Source: Pseudomonadota bacterium
GTDB lineage: Bacteria > Pseudomonadota > Alphaproteobacteria > Sphingomonadales > Sphingomonadaceae
Assembly (NCBI GenBank): GCA_023436615.1
Contig: JAEZIO010000023.1
Location: 1-40,574 of the forward strand
Length of the DNA: 40,574 nucleotides
Reading direction: 5' to 3'
Shown here: piece by piece, positions 16,417 through 24,589 of the stretch
Numbering within the stretch: position 1 is the first letter of the stretch
Layout: every line of letters begins with the position of its first letter
Made by a program: the position numbers and the translations under genes
The notes under the pieces: model-generated
The model's database searches: none
What the model was told of the DNA's origin: nothing
What the model saw: the letters and a program-made list of their open reading frames with translations, nothing else

Positions 16417-16903
16417 GGTGACGATATTGGGTTGGCAATTTGGTCGTTCAAGCGGCGGCGATTGCCGAATTTGGGACGGCCCCGCGTGCGACTGATTAAA
16501 TGGCTGGTCTTCTACTTCTTCTACTTTGCGACCTTTGAACGGCCAAAAGGCGCTGCGCTTGCCGAGAAAGGGCCCGCTCGCGGATGGAAGCGCGTTCATC
16601 GCCCAGCTTGGGGGACAAAACCGGCCCTGTAGCACAGTGCTTTTTTCGCGTTTTGGTGATGTCATTGATGGTGGAAGCCGGACGCTATTTTTCGCCGTAG
16701 AAAGGCTGACGTTTCGGGCAATCCCCTATATCGGCGCACGCCACCGTGGGTTCAGATCGCCGAACGCCACAGCAATCGGAGGTCCATCCGCATGGCCTTT
16801 TAGCGCGCCGCACCCTGCTTGGCGGCGCCTCTTAAGTGCTTTGAAATAGATAGCTTTACGGCTGCTCACATCATTGTCAGAAAGGTGATGACCAGCTTGG
16901 CCG
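16417..16903. other. Intergenic region, no supported gene
   Basis: This 487-nt gap lies between the divergent rluD-like and PAS-HWE kinase genes and should hold both promoters. I cannot place convincing -35/-10 pairs. A plus-strand frame from a GTG at 16486 to 16632 could encode 48 residues with one hydrophobic segment (LIKWLVFYFFYFATF), but its codon use and ribosome site are not persuasive. The stretch from 16640 to 16900 is less GC-rich than the flanking genes and looks non-coding. Confidence 0.5.
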
Positions 16904-17959
16904 ATGGAGGTCTACGTACCAACCCGAATATTAGAAGCCGAGCTTATCGCGACCAAGGACGCTCTGCGCGAGAGCGACGCGCGGTTCGAGACCCTGGCCG
17001 ATGCGCTTCCGCACATGGTGTGGTCGACGCTGCCCGACGGCTATCACGACTATTACAACGCCCGCTGGTATGACTTCACCGGAGTACCCGCCGGGTCGAC
17101 GGACGGCGAAGCCTGGAACGGCATGTTCCACCCCGACGATCAGGAACGCGCGTGGGCAAGGTGGCGTCAAAGCCTGGCGACGGGCGAACCTTACGAGATC
17201 GAGTATCGCCTTCGGCACCGCAGCGGCGAGTATCGCTGGACGCTAGGCCGCGCGATGCCGATGCGGGATGAAGAGGGCAGGATCATCCGCTGGATCGGCA
17301 GTTGCACCGATATTCACGATGCCAAGCAGACGGCCGCGCAGAACGAAATCCTCAGCCGCGAGCTCAGCCACCGGATAAAGAACATATTCGCGGTTATCGC
17401 AGGGCTGATCGGCCTGTCCGCGCGCAACAATCCCGACCAGAAGCAGTTTGCCCGGCAGCTTCAGGAGCGGGTGGCCGCCCTGGGCCGGGCGCACGAATTC
17501 GTCCGCCCGCACAGCAGCCATTCGGCTCCGCAGCGATTCCCCGAGCGGCTCCACGGGGTGATCCGCGAGATTCTCTCGCCTTACCCCGCGCTCGCCGAGG
17601 GGCGGATCGCGATCGCCGGCGACGATGTCGCTGTGGACGACCGCGGCGCGACTCCGCTGGCGCTGTTGATCCACGAGCTAGCGACCAACGCCACCAAATA
17701 TGGCGCGCTGTCGGTCGCCGACGGCAAGGTCAGCGTCACGACCGCCATCCGCGACGGCGTGCTTGAGCTTCGATGGCAAGAAAGCGGCGGTCCGGAAATT
17801 TCCGGCCCACCGGCGCAGTCCGGCTTCGGGACCATGCTCAGCGAGCTCAGCATCGTTCAGCAGCTTGGCGGCAAGATCGAGCGCTCATGGCAGCGCGGCG
17901 GGCTTGTGGTCAGCGCAACCGTGGACCTGGTGCGGCTGGTCCGTTCTTCAGCCAAATAG
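16904..17959 (+). CDS. PAS-domain HWE-family sensor histidine kinase
   Basis: A soluble 351-residue sensor kinase. A PAS domain of the PAS_3 type covers about residues 25-140 (ARFETLADALPHMVWSTLPD, MFHPDDQERAWARW, YRWTLGRAMPMRDEEG, WIGSCTDIHDAK). The phosphoacceptor is H156 in SRELSHRIKNIFAVIAGLIG. The N-box is HELATNATKYGAL (N262). The HWE signature is present: H197 in GRAHEF and W291-x-E293 in RWQESGG. No membrane segment is visible, so the signal is cytoplasmic. In alphaproteobacteria HWE kinases often act in light or general-stress signalling; the ligand here is unknown. It converges with the receiver gene, overlapping it by 12 nt, which suggests but does not prove that they are partners. 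Confidence 0.9.
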   Translation: MEVYVPTRILEAELIATKDALRESDARFETLADALPHMVWSTLPDGYHDYYNARWYDFTGVPAGSTDGEAWNGMFHPDDQERAWARWRQSLATGEPYEIEYRLRHRSGEYRWTLGRAMPMRDEEGRIIRWIGSCTDIHDAKQTAAQNEILSRELSHRIKNIFAVIAGLIGLSARNNPDQKQFARQLQERVAALGRAHEFVRPHSSHSAPQRFPERLHGVIREILSPYPALAEGRIAIAGDDVAVDDRGATPLALLIHELATNATKYGALSVADGKVSVTTAIRDGVLELRWQESGGPEISGPPAQSGFGTMLSELSIVQQLGGKIERSWQRGGLVVSATVDLVRLVRSSAK

Positions 17960-18346
17960 GCGAAGTTCGCGCGGCGGGGTGACCTGCCGGCCCTCGCGCA
18001 CTCCAAGGGCATAATCGACCGCCGCCATCACGGTCCTCTCGTCAGCCGGCTTGGTGATGACCCCGATCGCGCCGGCGATGCCATTGCCGAGCAGCGACGG
18101 ATTGGCGGTGATGAACAGCACGGTCACTCCGCGCTCGCCCAGCCGCTCGCCGATCTGGGGGCCGGTCAGCCCGTCGCGAAGGTTGAGGTCGACCAGCGCC
18201 AGATCGAGGGCTTCGTCGAAGTAGAGCTCGGCCGCCTGTACGTCTGGAACGATGCCCACCGGCTGGTGGCCCAGATCCTCCAGGATGCTCTCGAGCTCGT
18301 ACGCGACGAGCATTTCATCTTCGACAATCAGGATTCGGGCGGGCAT
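17948..18346 (-). CDS. Single-domain response regulator
   Basis: A 132-residue stand-alone receiver domain. The acidic pocket is ILIVEDE (E9, D10), the phosphoacceptor is D53 in LALVDLNLRDG, the conserved Thr is T80 in FITAN, and the Lys is K99 in VITKPAD. There is no output domain, so it must act through protein contacts or as a phosphate sink. The ATG at 18346 fits the family length; a TTG two codons upstream is the only extension. It lies downstream of the broken HWE kinase gene on the same strand and its 3' end overlaps the PAS-HWE kinase gene. HWE kinases commonly pair with such orphan receivers (family knowledge); pairing here is inference. Confidence 0.9.
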   Translation of the reverse strand: MPARILIVEDEMLVAYELESILEDLGHQPVGIVPDVQAAELYFDEALDLALVDLNLRDGLTGPQIGERLGERGVTVLFITANPSLLGNGIAGAIGVITKPADERTVMAAVDYALGVREGRQVTPPRELRLFG

Positions 18347-18385
18347 GCGCAACTCAGGTTAGCTATTCCAGAAGTACGTTCACCG

Positions 18386-18410
18386 CTCAAACACCTCAAG
18401 CCCGTTTGAG
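18386..18410. repeat. Perfect inverted repeat upstream of the receiver gene
   Basis: CTCAAAC (18386-18392) and GTTTGAG (18404-18410) are perfect inverted 7-mers separated by 11 nt, centred about 52 nt upstream of the receiver start codon. The arrangement suits either a dimeric regulator site or a small transcript hairpin. No T run follows. The rest of the 18347-18602 gap shows nothing else that I can support. Confidence 0.45.
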
Positions 18411-18602
18411 TTCTACGATGCGACGCGCGAACCCTCTTAAACCACAACGGCATAACCTCCTGAGTCGGTTATCCAGCGAGAATGGCGACCGAATGGTTCG
18501 AAAGCTGTCGCATCCGCTGTGGGTGGAAAGCGGATGTTACGATCGCTCGCGTCCGATCCTTTCGCGGCGCTTCAATGGGCGGACACTGATTGGCGGCCTG
18601 TT

Positions 18603-20161
18603 TCAGTCGGCGAGGTAAGCGAAGTCCATGCGGCATTGCACACCAGTCGGCCGGTACTCGATCTCTGCTTTGCCGCGGCCCTTCGGGAGCGCGGAGCGGA
18701 TTAGGCGGGTACCAAATCCGGTGCGTGATGGAGGCGACACCATTGCGCCACCCTCTTCGAGCCACACCATGCAGGCGCGGTCACCGTGTTTTTCTACGGT
18801 CAAGGCGACTTTGCCGGCCGGCGCGCAAAGAGAGCCGTACTTGAGCGCGTTCGTCGCCAGTTCGTTCAGAATAAGCGCGATGCCGACAGCAACATCCTCG
18901 GTCACGCGCACGTCTGGCATGCAGTTCACTTCCAGACGCCCCGCTTCATTGAAGGGAGCCAGGGTCCGTTCAATCAGCAAGGCAAGCCCGGCCGAGGAGT
19001 GTCTTGGATCATCAATGAGGCCCTGCGCGCCAGCAAGTGCCTGCAGCCGCTTCATGAACTTTGCGTCGAAATCCGCGGTATCCGAGCTCGATCGACCCGC
19101 TTGAACCGCGAGGGCCTGCACGACCGTAATGAAGTTCTTGATCCGGTGCTGGAGCTCTCCCCTGACAAGCTGCAGCTTTCGGTTGAGCTCTTTCTCGCGC
19201 TGGCTCGTCCTGACGAGCTTCTCAGCCAATACCAACAGTACCCCGGCTACCAACCCGTAGATCAGCATTCCCCACAACGAATATCGGTCAAAACTTAGCT
19301 GTCCGAGCGGCTCGACAAATAGAACGTTCCCGATCAGTCCGCCGGCAATCAACGCGATCACCCCCCCGAACCAACCCGCATAAGCGACGCTAAGAACGAC
19401 CGCCGCATAGAAGAACGCATAGGGCGCTTCGTCGCCGACCAGCGGTTCAAGCGCCAGCCTCAGGCCGGCCGCAGTTGCTGACAGTGCAAGCGCGATGACT
19501 GTCTGGCGAAACCGGCCCGACCAGGCGAAAGACGGGGACGGATTCCAGACCTTGAGCCGGCCAGCACGCCTTTGTGGAAGGCTCGCCAGCCCCTGTGCCA
19601 CTCGCCCCCATTTCCTCCGCGATCGGGTCTCCCGTAGCTGGACGTAAGAAATCGAAAGTGCGGCTGCGTTCGCAATGGTCTGAAGGAGATCGAGCTCCGG
19701 ATCGGTCGCGTTGTGGGGGTGAGCCCAATAAGCCCCCAATGCCGCGATCGGCTCCTCCTGACGCACGGGTACCATGGCCAAGCTTTTGACGAATGTCGGT
19801 CGGTAGGCGTCCTGCGGAATACGCTCGTCATCATAAATATCCGGGATCGAAACCCTCCGTCCGTGCTCCATGCACCAGCCGGAGATGCAGGCGCTCATCG
19901 GAAAGCGGCGCCCTTTCCAGAGAGGACCGATCGCGTCCTCCTCGGCATAGTAACAGCGGTCACCGTCCTTCAGGACAAAGGTTATGCCGTCGGCGGCCAG
20001 AATGACCCGCGCCGCGTGGTGACGATCTCCATGACTTCCGGAAGTGAGCCCGCGGACGCGAGCCGGCGGATCACGGCGGTCAGGGCTTCGACATTGCCGT
20101 CCTTGCCGCTCACCAACGGGAAGTGGAAAACGGTTGTGCCTTCAGACGCGTCGGCTGTCAT
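18603..20161 (-). pseudogene. GAF-DUF4118-HWE sensor histidine kinase, broken by a one-base frameshift
   Basis: Reading from an ATG at 20161, the frame runs 59 codons and stops at a TAA (19984-19982). From about 20015 a different frame continues without interruption to 18603. The junction reads T-T in one frame and A-A-R-V-I-L-A-A-D-G-I in the next, exactly what a GAF domain needs, if one G is restored near 20015. The restored product would have about 519 residues. It has a GAF domain (to about 165), four hydrophobic segments of the DUF4118/KdpD-like type, H in ELQHRIKNFITVVQALAV, N-box NELATNALKYGSL, and the HWE mark VWLEEGG. The intact downstream part could start at an ATG at 19898 (431 residues, half a GAF). 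It is either a real recent frameshift or a base-calling error in GC-rich sequence. The receiver gene lies downstream. Confidence 0.78.
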
Positions 20162-20385
20162 TTAGCCTCCCCGCACGGTCGCATTTCGCGAAGCAAGCTA
20201 CACGGTTATCGGGACGAGTTCCACGTCCCGCGCGAGCTAGCCCGTCTATGCCTGTCCGTGGGTGGGTCATGCAGCCCCGGCAGGTTGATGTGGAGCACCG
20301 GCCTAGGGACAATCCCGTATTTAACCGGGCGTCACGACGGGGGAACCTAATCGATTGAAACGACTGCTAAGTGGCGAGGCAGCGG

Positions 20386-20613
20386 ATGGAGAGTGACGTC
20401 AGCTACTTCAGGCGCCGCGCGTCGGAAGAGAGGTCGGCCGCCCTCGAAGCGCGGCAAACAGTCGCACGTGAAGCGCACCTGGATTTAGCCAACCGCTACG
20501 AAGACCTTGTGCGCGCCATTACCGGAGCTGAGCAGCGGCACGGCATCGAACCTGGTGATAATCCACTACACGAAGCGGCGAACCGCATCTCGCAAAACCC
20601 AAGAAAACCCTAG
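20386..20613 (+). CDS. Small hypothetical protein, charged and helical
   Basis: A 75-residue protein without signal peptide or membrane segment. It is rich in Arg, Glu and Ala and probably all helical (SDVSYFRRRASEERSAALEA, then REAHLDLANRYEDLVRAI). I recall short proteins with SYFxRRAxEE and AHxxLAxRYEDL patterns from other sphingomonads, of unknown function; this is memory, not a search. The ATG at 20386 is chosen because GAGG lies six bases upstream; a GTG at 20371 is the alternative. It lies in the same orientation as chpT, 71 nt upstream of it. Confidence 0.6.
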   Translation: MESDVSYFRRRASEERSAALEARQTVAREAHLDLANRYEDLVRAITGAEQRHGIEPGDNPLHEAANRISQNPRKP

Positions 20614-20684
20614 CGAACCTGGACTGGCGGATCGGGGATCGAGCCTGGGATGACGACCGCATGGCTGATCGTTAGATAGACGCC

Positions 20685-21320
20685 ATGAACAGCGTCGATC
20701 TCGCAAGCCTATTGTGCTCCCGCCTCTGCCACGACCTGATGTCGCCGGTCGGGGCGCTCAACAATGGGATCGAATTGCTCGCCGACGAGCAGGACCCGAA
20801 CATGCGCGAGCGCTGTCTCGAGCTGCTGTCGGAAAGCGCGCGGACGACTGCCAACAAGCTCAAGTTCTTCCGGCTCGCGTTCGGCGCTGGCGGCGGGTTC
20901 GGTGATGCCATCGACAGCAACGAAGCGCGCACAGCGCTCGAAGGGCTGCTGGGCGGGAACGGCAAGATCGAGCTCGGCTGGATGGTCGGCGAGCAGAAGC
21001 TGTCCAAGGGCGCGACCAAGCTCCTGCTGAACCTGGCGCTCATCGCGGGCGATGCGCTGGTTCGCGGCGGCCGGCTCGACATCGGTGCCGAAGCCGACGG
21101 AGCAACCGAGATCGCGATCCGGGCTGAAGGACCGCGCATCGCGCTCGACCCGGCGATACGCGACACCCTCCTCAACGGCGGCGAGTCCGGGGTTGAAGCG
21201 CGTACGGCCGGCGCCTGGCTCGCCCACAGCCTCGCCGCGGAAGGCGGCGGCGCGATCCAGCTATCGCAGCCGGAGCCCGAAGTCCTGGTCATCGGAGCGG
21301 CGCTGACCGGACAGAGCTAA
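20685..21320 (+). CDS. chpT: Histidine phosphotransferase ChpT
   Basis: ChpT relays phosphate from the hybrid kinase CckA to the cell-cycle regulator CtrA and to CpdR in alphaproteobacteria. The 211-residue protein begins with the diagnostic block LLCSRLCHDLMSPVGALNNG, with H16 as the phosphorylated residue in the dimerising helix. A degenerate Bergerat-like ATPase fold without ATP-binding motifs follows, as in Caulobacter ChpT. The length fits the family. It stands 64 nt upstream of cheA in the same direction. This suggests cotranscription and possible crosstalk between the cell-cycle phosphorelay and the chemosensory cluster, which is inference. Confidence 0.88.
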   Translation: MNSVDLASLLCSRLCHDLMSPVGALNNGIELLADEQDPNMRERCLELLSESARTTANKLKFFRLAFGAGGGFGDAIDSNEARTALEGLLGGNGKIELGWMVGEQKLSKGATKLLLNLALIAGDALVRGGRLDIGAEADGATEIAIRAEGPRIALDPAIRDTLLNGGESGVEARTAGAWLAHSLAAEGGGAIQLSQPEPEVLVIGAALTGQS

Positions 21321-21384
21321 CGGCGCGTTAACTCCTGCCGGCCATAAGGCCCTCGACGTTCACGCCTCGGGGGCAGCTGCGCCA

Positions 21385-23721
21385 ATGGACGACCTGATTG
21401 CGGATTTCATTGCCGAGTCCCGCGAGATGCTCGAGGCTCTCGGCGGCGAAATCGTCGCGTGGGAGGCTAATCCCGACGACCGCTCGCGGCTCGATTCCAT
21501 TTTCCGCTTCGTCCACACGGTCAAGGGCAATTGCGGCTTCTTCGAGTTTCCGCGGCTCGAGGCGCTGAGCCATGCCGCGGAGGACGCTCTCGCCGACGTT
21601 CGAGCCGGCCGCCGCCAGCCTGACGGGACCCTAGTCAGCGCCGTGCTGGCGATCATCGACCGCATCGGCGAGATGATTTCGGCCATCGAGGCCACCGGCG
21701 AAATGCCCTCGGGCGACGACAGCGCCCTCATCGAAGCTCTGGAGCCGGGCGCCGACGGTGCCGTGGTTCCGGTGGCGACTGCCGTCGCCGAGCAGGCGAA
21801 GGGCGCGGCTCCGCGGACGATCCGTCTTTCGGTCGAGCTGCTCGACCGGGTGATGAGCACGGTTTCGGACATGGTGCTTGCGCGCAACGAGCTCGCCCGG
21901 CGCCTGCGCGAAGCGCCGACCGAAGTATCGGTGGGCGGGGCGTTCGAACGCCTCTCCGCGATCATCGCCGAGATGCGCGACGCGATCACGCGCACGCGCA
22001 TGCAGCGGATCGAGAATTTGTTCGTCGCGCTCCCCCGAATGGTCCGCGACCTGTCGGCCGAGCTCGGCAAGCAGGTGCTCGTGGACATCGACGGCGGTGA
22101 CGTCGAGCTCGACCGCGAGATGATCGAGATGATCCGCGACCCGCTCACTCACATCATCCGCAATGCAGTGGACCACGGTATCGAGACTCCGGCCGAGCGG
22201 CTCAAGGCCGGCAAGCGCGAGATCGGATTGCTGTCGGTTTCGGCCCGCCAGTCAGGCAATCAGATCCTGATCGACATCCAGGACGATGGCCGCGGCATCG
22301 ACGGCGCAAAGCTCGTTGAAAAGGCGGTGTCCGCCGGGGCGATCGGCAAGGCGGAAGCCGCGAAGCTCAGCCCGCGCGAGCAGCTTGCGCTGATTTTCGA
22401 GGCCGGCCTGTCGACGGCCAGCAAGGTCACCGCGATTTCGGGGCGCGGCGTCGGCATGGATGTCGTGCGTTCCAACGTCGAGCGCATCGGCGGGGTCGTC
22501 GAAGTCGACAGCCGGCTCGGCGAGGGGACTCGCATGACCCTTCGAGTTCCGCTGACCTTGACCATCATCCCGGCTCTCACCGTCTCCATCGGTTCGCAGC
22601 ATTTCGCGATTCCCCGTTCTGCGATCGTCGAGATCGTCCGCGCCAACGGCGAATCGGTGACTCTCGACAGTCTCGGCGGCGCTGGCGTCGCGACGATCCG
22701 CGGACGCCGGGTGCCCGAAGTCGCTTTGGCTGACGTCCTCGGCCTGCACAGCGAAGTTGCCGAGGAAGAGCGCACGCTGGTGGTGCTGCGTCCGGCCGGC
22801 GGCGACGTATATGCGCTGGCCGTCGATCGTATCCACGACCACGAGGAACTCGTCGTCAAGCCGGCGGCGCCGCAGGTGATGGCGACCGGATTGTACGCGG
22901 GAACCACGCTCGCGGACGACGGCAGCCCGATCCTGCTGTTCGATCCTGCAGGACTGGCGGAGGTCGGCGGCGTGAAGCTGGAGGCCCAGGAACGCACGGC
23001 TCGCGTTGCGCAGGGTCCGGCAGCCGCGACGGCCCACGCCGTATCCGTCCTTCTGTTCCGCGGTCTCGACGGCGGGCGGCGTGCGCTGCGCCTCGGCGTG
23101 GTCGATCGCATCGAAGAGGTGCCGGTCGACGCGGTGAAGCCCGGTGCCGGACAGCTCCGGGTCCAGCTCGGCGAAGCAATCCTTCCGCTCGCGGGCGTCA
23201 ACGGCGATCTTGGCCAGGAGAAAGTCCGCGTGTTCCGTCTCAACGACGGTACGCACGAGATCGGCTACGCATTCCGCGAGGTCATCGACCTCTCGGCAAT
23301 CGAGAATAGCGTCATTCCAGCGGACAACCCCGCCGAAGTGAGCGGCGTGGCCCTGATCGGCGGCGAGCCCGCCGAGCTGGTGGACGCGCACTGGCTGTTT
23401 GCCAATCACCTCGGCGCGGCGGCCCGAACCGAGACGGATCAGCCCCTGTGCCGGCTCCCCGGCGACGACCCGTGGATCCAGAACATGCTCCGCCCGATCG
23501 TCGAGGCCGTGGGCTATCGCGTGGTCGGCGACGAGCACGAGGCCGAGGCGGATCTGGTCATCGCCTGCGACAAGGCGGCGCCCACGGGCAAGGGTGCCCG
23601 CAAGATCGTGCTGCGCTCGGATCCCGATGCAGCCGGCAAGAAGGACGATAGCATCTACCGCTATGACCGGGCGGGCCTGCTGATGGCGCTGAAGGCAGCG
23701 GGCGGAGGCAAGGGCAAATGA
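21385..23721 (+). CDS. cheA: Chemotaxis histidine kinase CheA with degenerate C-terminal receiver
   Basis: A 778-residue chemosensory kinase. An Hpt (P1) domain carries the phosphoacceptor H44 in RFVHTVKGNCGFF. The usual P2 CheY/CheB-docking domain is absent: a linker of about 35 residues leads directly to the P3 dimerisation helices (TIRLSVELLDRVMSTVSDM, from 145). The P4 ATPase has N-box IRNAVDHGIE, G1 DDGRGID and G2 GRGVGMDVV. A CheW-like P5 domain spans about 395-530. It is followed by a second CheW-like segment (551-645) and a receiver-like tail (685-770: DDPWIQNMLRPIVEAVGYRV) in which I see no phosphoacceptor Asp at the expected place. The gene overlaps cheW by ATGA. It could control motility or another output; no flagellar gene is in view. 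Confidence 0.9.
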   Translation: MDDLIADFIAESREMLEALGGEIVAWEANPDDRSRLDSIFRFVHTVKGNCGFFEFPRLEALSHAAEDALADVRAGRRQPDGTLVSAVLAIIDRIGEMISAIEATGEMPSGDDSALIEALEPGADGAVVPVATAVAEQAKGAAPRTIRLSVELLDRVMSTVSDMVLARNELARRLREAPTEVSVGGAFERLSAIIAEMRDAITRTRMQRIENLFVALPRMVRDLSAELGKQVLVDIDGGDVELDREMIEMIRDPLTHIIRNAVDHGIETPAERLKAGKREIGLLSVSARQSGNQILIDIQDDGRGIDGAKLVEKAVSAGAIGKAEAAKLSPREQLALIFEAGLSTASKVTAISGRGVGMDVVRSNVERIGGVVEVDSRLGEGTRMTLRVPLTLTIIPALTVSIGSQHFAIPRSAIVEIVRANGESVTLDSLGGAGVATIRGRRVPEVALADVLGLHSEVAEEERTLVVLRPAGGDVYALAVDRIHDHEELVVKPAAPQVMATGLYAGTTLADDGSPILLFDPAGLAEVGGVKLEAQERTARVAQGPAAATAHAVSVLLFRGLDGGRRALRLGVVDRIEEVPVDAVKPGAGQLRVQLGEAILPLAGVNGDLGQEKVRVFRLNDGTHEIGYAFREVIDLSAIENSVIPADNPAEVSGVALIGGEPAELVDAHWLFANHLGAAARTETDQPLCRLPGDDPWIQNMLRPIVEAVGYRVVGDEHEAEADLVIACDKAAPTGKGARKIVLRSDPDAAGKKDDSIYRYDRAGLLMALKAAGGGKGK

Positions 23722-24155
23722 ACGAACTTTTGTTGATCGTGACGATCGCAGGCCAGCGCGTCGCGCTTCCGGCCGCGGCAGTGGAATCGGTGGTCGAGCT
23801 CGACACGCTGATACCCGTTCCGCGCGCGGCGCCGCACGTGGCCGGGCTGTCCGCGCTTCGTAGCCGAGTCCTGACTGTCATCGATTGCATGAGCTCGCTC
23901 GAGCTCGGCACGACCGATTGCTCGGACGGGATCCGCGAAGCAGCCGTGGTCGAGCTCGACGGCCACCATTACGCGCTCATCGTCGATGTAGTCGAAGACG
24001 TCGTGGAGGCGGCGTCCGATCCATCGCCCGTTCGCGCGGCCATGGGCGCCGGCTGGGAACGTGCATCGGGCGGAATGGTCGAAACCGAAGCAGGTCCGCT
24101 GCTGCTCGTGGACGTAGCAGCCCTCATTTCCGGAGCCGAAGCCCGTGCGGCTTAA
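23718..24155 (+). CDS. cheW: Chemotaxis coupling protein CheW
   Basis: A 145-residue CheW-fold adaptor that links chemoreceptors to CheA. Family features are the opening LLIVTIAGQRVALPAAAVES, the PHVAGLSALRSRVLTVIDC block matching the CheW G-x-x-x-x-RG-x-hhPVhD motif (here SALRSRVLTVID), and the second half YALIVDVVEDVVE followed by LLLVDVAALI. The start ATG overlaps the cheA stop by four bases, so the two are translationally coupled and likely made in fixed ratio. The RG of the usual receptor-contact loop is replaced by LRS, a small departure from the consensus. Confidence 0.88.
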   Translation: MNELLLIVTIAGQRVALPAAAVESVVELDTLIPVPRAAPHVAGLSALRSRVLTVIDCMSSLELGTTDCSDGIREAAVVELDGHHYALIVDVVEDVVEAASDPSPVRAAMGAGWERASGGMVETEAGPLLLVDVAALISGAEARAA

Positions 24156-24212
24156 GCTCTTCGTTACCCTTAGTGAGTATACGACCACCGAATTGAGCGG
24201 GAAGCCCGAAGC

Positions 24213-24578
24213 ATGAAGAGCTGTTTGATCGTCGATGACTCCAAGGTGATCCGCAAGGTCGCGCGGCATATCCTCGAAACGCTCGAGTTCGAGGTCGAGG
24301 AGGCCGGCGACGGCCAGGAGGCGCTGTCGCGCTGCGAGCAGAAAATGCCGGACGTCGTGCTTCTCGACTGGAACATGCCGGTGATGAGCGGGATGGAGTT
24401 CCTCCGGCTCCTTCGGCAGCGCGGGCACAGCGATCAGCCGAAGGTCGTTTTCTGCACGACCGAAAACGACATGGCGCACATTCGCGCGGCGCTCGAGGCT
24501 GGCGCCGACGAATATGTGATGAAGCCGTTCGATCGAGAGACGCTGCACGTCAAGCTTCAGCTCGTCGGCGTCGCGTAA
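24213..24578 (+). CDS. cheY: CheY-type response regulator
   Basis: A 121-residue single receiver domain. The acidic pair is in CLIVDDSKVIRK (D8, D9), the phosphoacceptor is D52 in VVLLDWNMPVMSG, the Thr is in FCTTEND, and the Lys is K104 in YVMKPFDRETL. The DWNMP context is typical of CheY in chemosensory clusters. The gene lies 57 nt after cheW and 11 nt before cheB in the same direction. With CheA lacking a P2 docking domain, phosphotransfer must occur directly on the Hpt domain. The output target (flagellar switch or another machine) cannot be seen. Confidence 0.92.
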   Translation: MKSCLIVDDSKVIRKVARHILETLEFEVEEAGDGQEALSRCEQKMPDVVLLDWNMPVMSGMEFLRLLRQRGHSDQPKVVFCTTENDMAHIRAALEAGADEYVMKPFDRETLHVKLQLVGVA

Positions 24579-24589
24579 GAGTTCGCGTC

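Noticed and set aside
20342..20364. Possible general-stress (EcfG-type) promoter beginning GGAAC before the small protein gene
   Set aside because: The -35-like GGAAC is present but no CGTT follows at 16-17 bp.
22252..23538. Minus-strand 428-codon frame inside cheA
   Set aside because: Antisense shadow of cheA; no domain and no ribosome site.
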